This document shows, piece after piece, positions 8,590 through 16,524 of a DNA stretch of 64,000 bases (its first letter is position 1; each line of letters starts with the position of its first letter). A program made the position numbers and the translations under genes. The stretch lies in NCBI RefSeq assembly GCF_001429725.1, contig NZ_LMHV01000043.1:387619-451618 (forward strand). Reading direction: 5' to 3'. The notes below the pieces were generated by a model that had not been told where the DNA came from, did not search any database, and saw only the letters and a list, made by a program, of their open reading frames with translations. The DNA is from Rhizobium sp. Root708. Lineage in GTDB: Bacteria > Pseudomonadota > Alphaproteobacteria > Rhizobiales > Rhizobiaceae.

Positions 8590-9531
8590 ATGATGAGACG
8601 TCGATCGACCGTAGTTTCGCTCATGTTCGCGGCAGCCTTCTGCACGATGTCAGCGACCGCAGCATTTCCAAGGATGCAGACCGAGCTGTCGGACTTCAGT
8701 GCCGGTACGCCGGCGCCGCAGTTCGACAGTGCCGAACTGGCGATGGACCGGCTGAAATCGGTGCTGGCATCGAACAATATCGATGATCTTGCCGGACTGC
8801 TTGGGCTCAACGCCGAAAAGTTGCGGGCGAGCAACGAGGCAATGGTCGCCTACGGCGTCATCCGCGAGGGCGCCGCGCGGCAGTTGGTGCTGAAGGACTC
8901 CGAAGGCGCCAAGATCGTCGCGATCGGCGATCGCCTCTGGCCGTTTCCATTCCCGCTGACCCAGGCCAAGGACGGCAAGTGGGCTTTCGACACGCAGCGC
9001 GGTCTTCAGGAGATCATCAATCGTCGGATCGGCGAGAATGAGCTCGCGACCATTGATACGATGCACCAATACGTGACGGCGCAGTACCAATACGCCGCCG
9101 AGGACCGCGATGGCGACGGTGTCTTTGAGTTCGCGCAGAAGCTGATCAGCAGTCAGGGCAAGACGGACGGCCTGTATTGGGAGCCGGGCGCTTATGCCGA
9201 ACCGAGCCCCGCCAGTTCCCTCGTCGAAACGGCGGCCTTCGGCAAGGCAAAGCGCGGGGACGGCTACTTCGGATACCGTTATCGCATCCTGACCGGGCAG
9301 GGCGCCAACGTCGCCGGCGGCAAGCAGAGCTACCTCGTCAATGGTTACATGACAGGCGGCTTCGCCCTGATCGCCTGGCCGGTCAAATACCGCGTGACCG
9401 GGGTGCAGACGTTCATCGTCAACGGCGTCAGCGTCATCTATCAGCGCGATCTCGGGCCGCAGACCGACGAGCGTGCCGCCGCGATCAAGGAGTTCAACCC
9501 GGACTCCAACTGGACTGTCGTGGACCAATAG
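8590..9531 (+). CDS. DUF2950 domain-containing exported protein
   Basis: Exported protein, 313 aa, with signal peptide RRSTVVSLMFAAAFCTMSATAAF. The DUF2950 body includes FDTQRGLQEIINRRIGENELATI, the helix with QYQYAAEDRDGDGVFEFAQ, and the GYFGYRYRILTGQGANVAGG region, all typical of this family. Function is not known. It probably shares a transcript and a job in the periplasm or outer membrane with the DUF3300 protein encoded just upstream. Its stop codon lies 2 bases before the point where the out-of-frame tail of the convergent CYTH gene would end. Confidence 0.85.
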   Translation: MMRRRSTVVSLMFAAAFCTMSATAAFPRMQTELSDFSAGTPAPQFDSAELAMDRLKSVLASNNIDDLAGLLGLNAEKLRASNEAMVAYGVIREGAARQLVLKDSEGAKIVAIGDRLWPFPFPLTQAKDGKWAFDTQRGLQEIINRRIGENELATIDTMHQYVTAQYQYAAEDRDGDGVFEFAQKLISSQGKTDGLYWEPGAYAEPSPASSLVETAAFGKAKRGDGYFGYRYRILTGQGANVAGGKQSYLVNGYMTGGFALIAWPVKYRVTGVQTFIVNGVSVIYQRDLGPQTDERAAAIKEFNPDSNWTVVDQ

Positions 9532-9613
9532 CGCTATCCAGCCACGCCCTGCGCTACCGGTGAAAGGCGTGGGGCGGTCGCCATCGAGCAGTTGGAATAT
9601 CGTTTGCTGCCTG

Positions 9614-10024
9614 TCACCTCGCGACCGAGCCAGGGCGGACGGCTGACGTCTCCTCTTCGCTCGCCATCTCGATCTCGGCAAGCGTCAATCCCTCATACGC
9701 GCCGGCAAAGACGTCGACGTCCCAATTCCGGCCATCATGGGCGACGCGGTATCGCGTCTTTTCGAGGATATGGCCGGTTGCGCGGAGCAGCAGCCCGCGC
9801 GCCTCCTCGACCGGGATCTCGTATTCGTATTCTTCCTTGGTAAGCGCCGTGGTGCGGAATTTGATGGTGAGACGCGCCGAACATCCGTCGACCAGCCGGA
9901 CGCGCACCGAACCCTGGTCCCGACCGTGGAGATAGGCCTGCTGCAGAACGTGTGGACAGCTGGCGGAATCGCGCCAGCTGTCGTCACGAACCAGAAATTT
10001 GCGTTCGATCTCGGTCGCTTTCAA
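9614..10024 (-). CDS. CYTH domain protein, C-terminus out of frame
   Basis: CYTH-fold enzyme (class IV adenylate cyclase, thiamine triphosphatase or inorganic triphosphatase relative). The N-terminus has the signature EIERKFLV; then VRVRL and LTIKF follow on alternating strands with charged residues facing a triphosphate tunnel, and a later EIEMASEEE. The annotated frame stops at 9614 after EETSAVRPGSVAR. Another frame of the same strand continues from about 9645 to a TAG at 9534-9536 and reads PPWLGREVTG-KRYSN, the standard CYTH C-terminus. The intact gene would therefore span about 9534-10024. This is either a real frameshift or a sequencing error; the strand and lysine-rich core are intact. 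Confidence 0.8.
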   Translation of the reverse strand: MKATEIERKFLVRDDSWRDSASCPHVLQQAYLHGRDQGSVRVRLVDGCSARLTIKFRTTALTKEEYEYEIPVEEARGLLLRATGHILEKTRYRVAHDGRNWDVDVFAGAYEGLTLAEIEMASEEETSAVRPGSVAR

Positions 10025-10049
10025 ATCGATGGACCTTCACCCTAGCCGA

Positions 10050-10505
10050 TCAATCGACAGGTGGCTCCCATGTCAGGAAGAACCCGACGTCACCAGGCAT
10101 GCCGTCCGGGAAGTTGATGATCGCGGCCTTGAGCCCATAGCCCTGCGGCTTGGCGACTTCCTCGAACAGCGACTGCAATTCCTTTGCCTTGCCCTGCAGG
10201 GTATTCTGCCAGCCGGGCAGGTTGTTGTTGATGGCGCGGCCGCTGTCGGAGCACAGGCTCGATGGGAAGCTGAAGATCAGCGCTTCATATTTTCCATCGG
10301 CGGCGGCCTTCATCACCAGCCGCTTGATGACGGCGCGTTCGGCTTCGCCGACTTGCTTCTGGAAGAAGTCTTCGAGGAACTCAGCGTGCTTTGTCGCTTC
10401 GCGGTCCTTTATCCGCTGGTCGCGCTCCATCTCGGCCAGTTGCAGCTCGAGCGCGCGCTTGCGCAGTTCTTCCGCGCTCGTCATGGACGTATTAGGTGAT
10501 GTCAT
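10050..10505 (-). CDS. Hypothetical protein (151 aa)
   Basis: Unrecognised cytoplasmic protein. The ATG at 10505 follows GGAGGAAG at good spacing, so I prefer it to the longer frame starting at 10589. The N-terminal half is a charged helix (SAEELRKRALELQLAEMERDQRIKDREATKHAEFLEDFFQKQ), probably a coiled coil. The C-terminal half looks alpha/beta (YEALIFSFPSSLCSD, AAIINFPDGMPGDVGFFLTW). There is no signal peptide or membrane segment. It is divergent from the TPR regulator-like gene and 25 bases from the convergent side of the CYTH gene on the same strand. Confidence 0.65.
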   Translation of the reverse strand: MTSPNTSMTSAEELRKRALELQLAEMERDQRIKDREATKHAEFLEDFFQKQVGEAERAVIKRLVMKAAADGKYEALIFSFPSSLCSDSGRAINNNLPGWQNTLQGKAKELQSLFEEVAKPQGYGLKAAIINFPDGMPGDVGFFLTWEPPVD

Positions 10506-10755
10506 AGCCGCTTCCTCCAGGGATATGCGGTGATGATAGAGCGGTCGCGGCGACGAAGGCAGTAAAATACATGTCGGCCCGGGTAGCATACGGGATTCTA
10601 CGTTGCGGTCGGTATCCGCGCCGCGCCGACGTCGCGACGCCTATCGATTGCCTAACCCTAATGACGGTGTTCGGTTGAACGGCGTTGCCGTTGCTCGCGT
10701 TCGGGGTTATCCTTTCGGAACTGCAGGTTGTTTTCAATCATAGTCGGGGGCGGCG

Positions 10756-12534
10756 ATGATCAGTGCAGGCATCGAAGGGGCCGATCGAGACATCCGTTCA
10801 TCGGAAGACGTGCGACAACAGCTCGGCCGCATCCTGTCCAGCTCGGAGTTTCGTCTTCCAGAGCGCGCCAGGCGATTCCTCGAATTTGTGATTGACGAAA
10901 CCCTCGGCGGTCGTCGCGAATATCTGAAAGCCTTCACGATCGCACAGGCCGTCTTCGGTCGGGATGTAAATTTCGACGCCCAGCAGGATCCGTGTGTTCG
11001 CATCGAGGCAGGCCGTCTGCGACGAGAGCTGGAACATTACTACCTCACGGCGGGAGCCGGCGACAAAATCATCATCACGATCCCGAAGGGCGGCTACGTC
11101 CCGGCCTTCGAAGTCAGGCGGACCACGGACGCCATGGACGACGACGAGTTGCAGCCGTCCGGTCAGCCGATGGAGGACAGGCGGCGGGCCGGCTCGATCG
11201 CTGCCCGCAGCAAGGTTGGCAGGCCTGGGTATCGATATTGGGCGATCGCGGGGAGTGTGGCGGTCATGTTCGTCTCGGCAACGGCCGTCCTGCAACATCT
11301 GCGAACGCCGCATGCGGCAAAGGCGCCTGTTGCCGGCGCCGAGGATCGCCCCACCATCCTCGTCGAACGCTTCGAGAGCGTGACGGATGGAAGGCTTGCC
11401 TCCGACATTTCCCGCGGAATAACCGACGACATCATCGAAAAACTCGTGCCGTTCAACGAGATCGGCGTCGTCACCGCCGTTCCACCGAACAAGGATCAGG
11501 CGGCCGTCGCGCAGCCATCCTATGCGCTGCAGGGAAGCGTCAGACTTGAAGGCAACATGCTGCGCTCGACGGCGCGGCTTGTGCGCCGCGCCGATGGCGC
11601 CGTCATATGGGCCAACAATTACGATGCCGATATGCAGGTGCAGGGCGTCCTGAAGACACAGACAAGCGTCGCCGAGGACATCGTAACAGCCGTTGCGCGC
11701 CCCTTCGGCGTCATGTTCCGCGCAGATACCGAGACGATAGCCGGCAGTGACGACCCTTATGCCTGTGTTTTGTCCTATTACAGCTACCGCAACGAAATGA
11801 CCTTGGCTGCGCATGACGCCGCCCAATCCTGTCTGGAGCAGGCGGTCGAAAAGATGCCGGGGGATTCCAATGTCGCAGCACTTCTGTCGCTGACGCATCT
11901 CGATGAGTTCCGGTTCCCGTTCCAACTGAACACCAAGCCGACTGCCGCGACGCTGAAGACTGCCAAGGGCCTTGCGGAACGTGCGGTGCAGCTCGACCCG
12001 AACAATGCCCGTGCGCTCCAGGCATTGATGCTCGTAAACTTCTTCAGCAACGACATGCCCGAGGCGCTTCGGGCGGGTGCGGCAGCCTATGCCAGCAATC
12101 CGAACGATACCGAAGTCGCCGGCGAGTACGGCTTGCGGCTATCGATGTCGGGAGAATGGGACAAGGGTTGCGAGCTCGTCTCGACGGCGGTCAGCAGGAA
12201 TGCCGGGCCGCGTGGATACTACGAGGTCGGCATGGCGCTTTGTGCCTTCATACGTGGCGATACCCAGGCGGCGGAGCTCTGGTCGCGGATGTCGGATCTC
12301 GATTACAATCCGATGCACCGTCTCGTCCTGCTGTCTATCCTTGGAGCGCTCGGGAAAGAGGATGAGGCGCGGGAACAGATCGATTGGCTCAAATCGAAAG
12401 CACCGGCCGTGATCCCGAGCATCCGTCCCGAGGTTGAAAGGCGGCTGGCCCGAAAGCAGGATCAGGCGCGGTTCTTTGCGGGATTGCGTGCTGCGGGCAT
12501 CCCTGTCCAGGCAGACGCACCGCTCCAGAATTGA
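10756..12534 (+). CDS. Membrane-anchored regulator-like protein with TolB-N-type and TPR regions
   Basis: A 592-aa protein. The N-terminal 110 residues (RQQLGRILSSSEFRLPERARRFLEFV..., ending in RIEAGRLRRELEHYY..GDKIIITIPKGGYVPAF) look like a winged-helix output region; the last part resembles the IxTxxGxGYxF hairpin of CadC/ToxR-type activators. One membrane segment follows (YWAIAGSVAVMFVSATAVLQHL, about 158-180). Then comes a region starting RPTILVERFESVTDG that resembles the TolB N-terminal fold seen in adenylate cyclase-like rhizobial proteins, then helical TPR-like repeats (KTAKGLAERAVQLDPNNARALQALMLV) to the end. It could pass an envelope signal to DNA, as CadC does, but no target is known. 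Confidence 0.65.
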   Translation: MISAGIEGADRDIRSSEDVRQQLGRILSSSEFRLPERARRFLEFVIDETLGGRREYLKAFTIAQAVFGRDVNFDAQQDPCVRIEAGRLRRELEHYYLTAGAGDKIIITIPKGGYVPAFEVRRTTDAMDDDELQPSGQPMEDRRRAGSIAARSKVGRPGYRYWAIAGSVAVMFVSATAVLQHLRTPHAAKAPVAGAEDRPTILVERFESVTDGRLASDISRGITDDIIEKLVPFNEIGVVTAVPPNKDQAAVAQPSYALQGSVRLEGNMLRSTARLVRRADGAVIWANNYDADMQVQGVLKTQTSVAEDIVTAVARPFGVMFRADTETIAGSDDPYACVLSYYSYRNEMTLAAHDAAQSCLEQAVEKMPGDSNVAALLSLTHLDEFRFPFQLNTKPTAATLKTAKGLAERAVQLDPNNARALQALMLVNFFSNDMPEALRAGAAAYASNPNDTEVAGEYGLRLSMSGEWDKGCELVSTAVSRNAGPRGYYEVGMALCAFIRGDTQAAELWSRMSDLDYNPMHRLVLLSILGALGKEDEAREQIDWLKSKAPAVIPSIRPEVERRLARKQDQARFFAGLRAAGIPVQADAPLQN

Positions 12535-12566
12535 CGGCCTACGCAGCACGCGCGGGCGTTTGACGG

Positions 12567-13718
12567 CTAGGCCGCCGCCGGCGCGTCGTGGTGTTTCCTG
12601 CGCTCCGCCAGGTGCGTTTCCACCCGGCGTTTCAGCCGCCACAAGTGGGTCGCCGTGGCTCCCGCGATCGTATGCGGAATATGGTAGTTCGCCAGATCGT
12701 TCTTGAGGTTTCGCGACCAGAACAGCTTGTATGGCTCGTTGCCTGCTCCGAAATCGACGTTCAGGCGCTTCTCGAAAACGATCTTCATCCAGTATTCGTC
12801 GAGCACGAACCCCGGCGAATATTTCGCGTACTGCGGATCCGAGTGAAAGCCGGCGATGATCAGGTCCAGGTGAGAAACACCGTAGGCCGCCAGTTTCATC
12901 GCGATCGGCATCTTATCGATCTGGATCGTGTAGAGGCGCATCCCCTGAATATTCCGAGGATCCGTGATCCAGCGGTACAGGAAGTTTCGGTAGCCCTGCG
13001 AGCTGATCCAGTCCCCGTGCTTTCCGACCCGGTCGGCCCAGACCTGTTTATGGGTGAACATCCAGTCGATGAGTTCCAGAGCGTATTTCGGATCCGCGAC
13101 GGGATCGACTTCGATGAACTTGAATTCTCCGAGTTCGGAGAGCCGCTTGCGCTTTCGGTTCAGCTGCTGCCTGGAATTCGCGCCGATGATCCTCTCATAG
13201 GTGGCCCAGTCCGTCTGATCCTGAAGATTGGCAAAGGGAGCGATGTCCGCGTCGCGCTCGATGTTGCGCGAATGCTGGATCAACTGATCCAGCGTCGATC
13301 CGACCTTGATGAACGGCATGTGGATGATGTCTGCCTTGGAGGCGTGCTCGATGGTTCGCCATGCCTGGGTAACCGTTGCCTGCCAGTCCACGTCCGGATC
13401 GACAAGCATATCCGTCGTCTCGGCCGCATTCGGGCCGAGTGGCCGGATCATCAGAAGCGGCCCCTTGCGATATCGTACCATGGGAAAGACGAGAACCATT
13501 GCCCCCTGGTCACGGATCACGATGCAGAAAAGCGATCGGCCGGCAGGTTCGGCAATCTCTTTCCAGCTATGATAAGCAACGGAGAAGCTTTGATAGAATG
13601 AACCCTTGGCTTTGAGCCAAAGATTGTTCCATTCCGTTTCCAGTTCCACCATCTGAGTGGGATTGGTGATGATTTCGCAAGTAGATCGGGAAAATTCGCT
13701 TGAATTGAAGCTGTTCAT
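12567..13718 (-). CDS. CelD/BcsL-type GNAT family N-acetyltransferase
   Basis: Predicted acyltransferase, 383 aa, of the GNAT_acetyltr_6/CelD family found near polysaccharide genes. It has the family layout: an N-terminal substrate domain with LETEWNNLW..KAKGSFYQSF, then the C-terminal GNAT fold starting NSRQQLNRKRKRLSELGEFKF and ending FEKRLNVDFGAGNEPYKLFWS. The substrate may be an exopolysaccharide or peptide-linked sugar, which cannot be decided. The frame is open to 13754, but neither ATG has a strong ribosome site; I prefer 13718 (MNSFNSS) weakly. It is convergent with the TPR protein gene and divergent from the BA14K gene. Confidence 0.75.
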   Translation of the reverse strand: MNSFNSSEFSRSTCEIITNPTQMVELETEWNNLWLKAKGSFYQSFSVAYHSWKEIAEPAGRSLFCIVIRDQGAMVLVFPMVRYRKGPLLMIRPLGPNAAETTDMLVDPDVDWQATVTQAWRTIEHASKADIIHMPFIKVGSTLDQLIQHSRNIERDADIAPFANLQDQTDWATYERIIGANSRQQLNRKRKRLSELGEFKFIEVDPVADPKYALELIDWMFTHKQVWADRVGKHGDWISSQGYRNFLYRWITDPRNIQGMRLYTIQIDKMPIAMKLAAYGVSHLDLIIAGFHSDPQYAKYSPGFVLDEYWMKIVFEKRLNVDFGAGNEPYKLFWSRNLKNDLANYHIPHTIAGATATHLWRLKRRVETHLAERRKHHDAPAAA

Positions 13719-13971
13719 CTTCTGAATCCGTTCACGAACGCGTGACTTATTCATTGATTTACTAATTTAATAAATGAATATGCTATTTGTTCGTGCGCTA
13801 GCAATTCTTAAATTGAAACTAATGCTAAAGCGGTACAATCTTTGCTGGTATCCTCTATCGAGACAATTCTGGGGCTGCTCGTGTTCGCTCACGCAAATGT
13901 TTATTTCGACCTCTGGTTTTAGATATCGCCAGCAGCATATCCCCGGTGTGCGAATATCGGGAGAGATTGGA

Positions 13972-14493
13972 ATGAAGAAATTGGCTGTTGTGGCTGTCGC
14001 GCTCTTCACGACACTGGCGGATTCCTTGCCCGCCGCGGCGTTTCCGGTGCCATCGGCGGCGACGATCGCCACCCAAGGCGACGCCGACATATTGCAGGTG
14101 CAGCAGAGGCCGCCGCCATGCCGTCCGCCCTATTGCCGTCCGGGTGCTCCGGGACGACCGCCCGGTGCGCACCCCGGCAGACCGCCGGCACCTCCACACC
14201 ATGCCAACAGACCCCATCGCCCGCCACCGCCACAGCACGGCTGGTATAACGGACATCGCGGCTATCGGGATTATCACCCGGGCTATCGCCGTGGCAGCGA
14301 TGGCTGGTGGTATCCGCTGGCAGCTTTCGGCACCGGCTTGATCATCGGCGGCACGATCGCCAACCAGCCGGCACGCTACAGCAGCGCGCATGTGCAGTGG
14401 TGCTACGATCGCTACAAGACCTACCGCGCATCCGACAACACCTACGCGCCGCAGGTCGGCGTCCGCGCGCAATGCGTCTCGCCCTATCGCTGA
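13972..14493 (+). CDS. BA14K family protein
   Basis: Secreted or envelope-anchored protein, 173 aa from the ATG at 13972, which follows GGGAGAGATTGG. A signal peptide (KKLAVVAVALFTTLADSLPAAAF) precedes a long Pro/His/Arg/Gly-rich stretch (about 45-110). A hydrophobic segment (WYPLAAFGTGLIIGGTI) follows, and the C-terminal BA14K module is HVQWCYDRYKTYRASDNTY with a second cysteine in RAQCVSPY. BA14K was named for an immunoreactive 14-kDa Brucella protein with lectin-like properties; the family is largely restricted to Rhizobiales. The longer frame upstream lacks a ribosome site. Confidence 0.85.
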   Translation: MKKLAVVAVALFTTLADSLPAAAFPVPSAATIATQGDADILQVQQRPPPCRPPYCRPGAPGRPPGAHPGRPPAPPHHANRPHRPPPPQHGWYNGHRGYRDYHPGYRRGSDGWWYPLAAFGTGLIIGGTIANQPARYSSAHVQWCYDRYKTYRASDNTYAPQVGVRAQCVSPYR

Positions 14494-14509
14494 GATAGGC
14501 CCCAGGCGG

Positions 14510-14537
14510 AACGCGAGCCCCGGCGAGGGCTCGCGTT
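14510..14537 (+). terminator. Hairpin terminator after the BA14K gene
   Basis: An 11-bp perfect stem (AACGCGAGCCC/GGGCTCGCGTT) with a 6-base loop lies 16 bases after the stop codon. There is no T-run, so termination efficiency is uncertain. Confidence 0.6.
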
Positions 14538-14640
14538 GATTGCGGATTGGAAAAACTGTCCTGCCAATCTGGAGGTTGCCAGTCTGATATCCGGCGCTTA
14601 AACCATTACGATCAGTGACAGCGCCGCGAAAAGTGATCAG

Positions 14641-15462
14641 ATGAGCAGCCAGAACTTCTATGCCAGCATGGGCGGCCTACCGCCGCAGACTGAACTCCTG
14701 TCGAGCAAGGCCGTGTTCACGACCGCCTATGCCGTCATCCCCCGCACAGTGATGACCGATATCGTCACCAGCTACCTCCCGCATTGGGACGGCACGCGCG
14801 CCTGGGTGATCTCCCGACCGCTGACAGGTTTCTCCGAGACCTTCTCGCAGTACATCATGGAAGTGCAGCCGGGCGGCGGCAGCGACCGGCCGGAGCCGGA
14901 AAAGCGCGCCGAAGGCGTGCTGTTCGTCGTCGAGGGCGAGATGACCGTCGAGTTCGAAGGAACGGCGCATGCCATGCGCACCGGCTCCTTCGCGTTTCTA
15001 CCCGCCGGTTCCAGCTGGACGCTGCGCAACAAGAGTGCCGCGCCGGTGAAATTCCACTGGATCCGCAAGGCCTTCCAGGTCGCCGAAGGCCTGGAGCCGC
15101 CACCGGCGATGTTCACCCATGAAGACCAGCATCCGCCCAAGGCAATGCCCGACACCAACGGTGCCTGGGCAACGACACGCTTCATCGACCCAGACGATCT
15201 GCGCTACGACATGCATGTCACCATCGTCACGTTTGAGCCGGGCGGCATCATCCCCTTCATGGAAACGCACGTCATGGAGCACGGCCTCTACGTGCTGGAA
15301 GGCAAGGCCGTCTACCGCCTGAACAAGGATTGGGTCGAAGTCGAAGCCGGCGATTTCATGTGGCTTCGCGCCTTCTGCCCGCAGGCCTGCTATGCCGGCG
15401 GCCCCGGCAGGTTCCGCTATCTGCTCTACAAGGACGTCAACCGCCACATGCCTCTGTGGTAA
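14641..15462 (+). CDS. allE: (S)-ureidoglycine aminohydrolase
   Basis: Bicupin enzyme of purine (allantoin) breakdown converting (S)-ureidoglycine to (S)-ureidoglycolate and ammonia, normally with manganese. The 273-aa length matches YlbA/UGHY. The first cupin (about 75-140) includes EGVLFVVEGEMTVEFEG; the second, metal-binding cupin (about 190-265) includes FEPGGIIPFMETHVMEHGLYVLEGKAVYRLN with the His/Glu ligands. No other allantoin or urate gene is nearby, so it appears to stand alone here. No strong Shine-Dalgarno precedes the ATG. Confidence 0.9.
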   Translation: MSSQNFYASMGGLPPQTELLSSKAVFTTAYAVIPRTVMTDIVTSYLPHWDGTRAWVISRPLTGFSETFSQYIMEVQPGGGSDRPEPEKRAEGVLFVVEGEMTVEFEGTAHAMRTGSFAFLPAGSSWTLRNKSAAPVKFHWIRKAFQVAEGLEPPPAMFTHEDQHPPKAMPDTNGAWATTRFIDPDDLRYDMHVTIVTFEPGGIIPFMETHVMEHGLYVLEGKAVYRLNKDWVEVEAGDFMWLRAFCPQACYAGGPGRFRYLLYKDVNRHMPLW

Positions 15463-15595
15463 GAGCTATAGATGCACGCTTTGGGTGCATTGATTTGCGG
15501 CTGACATTTCCCGGATAGAGCTACCGCTTTTTCGGTCGTTGTCTTCGAGCCGGTTCACGCGAGAATCGCTCCCTTCCTTTCGGGAGCGCACTCCT

Positions 15596-16480
15596 GTGAT
15601 CGTCGGCTACATGCTGCTTGTGCATGAAAATCCGGGGCAAGTGCAGCGGCTGGTCTCGGTTCTGCCCGAGGGTTCTCCGGTGCTCATCCATGTCGACAGG
15701 CGAGCGCCGGACGATTTCCAGGAAGAATTGAACGGCCGTCTGCATGGCAGAGCCAACGTGCATTTCGTGCCGCGCTTTGCCAGCCGATGGGGCAGCGCCG
15801 GTATCATACGAGCGACTTTCTCCCTGATCGGTTCGGCGATAGAGAAGGGGATCGCCTTCGACTATGCGACGCTGCTGTCGGGCGCCGATTATCCGATCAA
15901 GTCCAACGCGGAGATCGCGCGGTTTCTGGAACACCATCAGGGAAGCGAGTTCATCGAAAGCTTCGCGATGGAGAAGCCGAACCGATGGAGTGCGATGGGC
16001 GGAAATTACAAGGCGCCGGACAAGGTGCTCCGCTATCACCTCCGCATACGCAGCCGGGTTGTGAGAACGCCGTTCTCGCGCCGATTGCCCTACGGACTGG
16101 TGCCCCATGGCGGCAGTCAGTGGTGGACGCTCAGTTACGCGGCGCTACAGCACATCAGCCAGTTCGTGAGGCGCACTCCGAAGTTCGACCGGTTTCTCGA
16201 CGGCGTCTTCATTCCCGACGAGTTCGCGATCCAGACCATACTCAGCAATTCTCGCTTCGCGGACCGCATCACCGGCGATGACCTGAGACTTGCGATATGG
16301 GATAGGCCGGTCCCGCCTTACCCCGCGACGCTGAAATGCGCCGACATGGACCGGATATTCGCTTCCGACAAGTTCTTCGCGCGCAAGTTCGACACGGAAA
16401 CGGATGCGGAGGTCTTTGACCGGATTGACCGGCGTCGCGACGCCGCGGCCGCATCCGCTCATCTCAAGTCAAGCCACTGA
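15596..16480 (+). CDS. Core-2/I-branching-type glycosyltransferase (GT14)
   Basis: Predicted beta-1,6-N-acetylglucosaminyltransferase-like enzyme of family GT14. Supporting motifs are VGYMLLVHENPGQVQRLV near the start, VLIHVDRRAP, FVPRFASRWGSAGIIRA, the family-diagnostic LLSGADYPIKS, and GGSQWWTLSYAAL followed by PDEFAIQTILSNS. I chose the GTG at 15596 because GGGAG lies about 9 bases upstream and the product starts at the first strand of the fold; a TTG at 15539 would add 19 residues. It probably modifies a surface polysaccharide, but no polysaccharide cluster is adjacent. Confidence 0.8.
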   Translation: MIVGYMLLVHENPGQVQRLVSVLPEGSPVLIHVDRRAPDDFQEELNGRLHGRANVHFVPRFASRWGSAGIIRATFSLIGSAIEKGIAFDYATLLSGADYPIKSNAEIARFLEHHQGSEFIESFAMEKPNRWSAMGGNYKAPDKVLRYHLRIRSRVVRTPFSRRLPYGLVPHGGSQWWTLSYAALQHISQFVRRTPKFDRFLDGVFIPDEFAIQTILSNSRFADRITGDDLRLAIWDRPVPPYPATLKCADMDRIFASDKFFARKFDTETDAEVFDRIDRRRDAAAASAHLKSSH

Positions 16481-16486
16481 AAGCGG

Positions 16487-16516
16487 AAGGGGCGGTACCT
16501 TGCAGCACCGCCCCTT
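16487..16516. terminator. Bidirectional terminator between the GT14 gene and cysN
   Basis: A 10-bp perfect stem (AAGGGGCGGT/ACCGCCCCTT) with a 10-base loop sits between two convergent stop codons, suitable for both directions. Confidence 0.65.
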
Positions 16517-16524
16517 ACCGAGAC

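Noticed and set aside
9542..9572. CCACGCC/GGCGTGG inverted repeat after the DUF2950 gene
   Set aside because: The stem is 7 bp with a 17-base loop and no T-run, and it falls within the out-of-frame continuation of the CYTH gene, so coding sequence explains it.
8650..9681. 343-codon minus-strand frame opposite the DUF2950 gene
   Set aside because: It lies fully opposite a clear DUF2950 gene with signal peptide and shows no domain.
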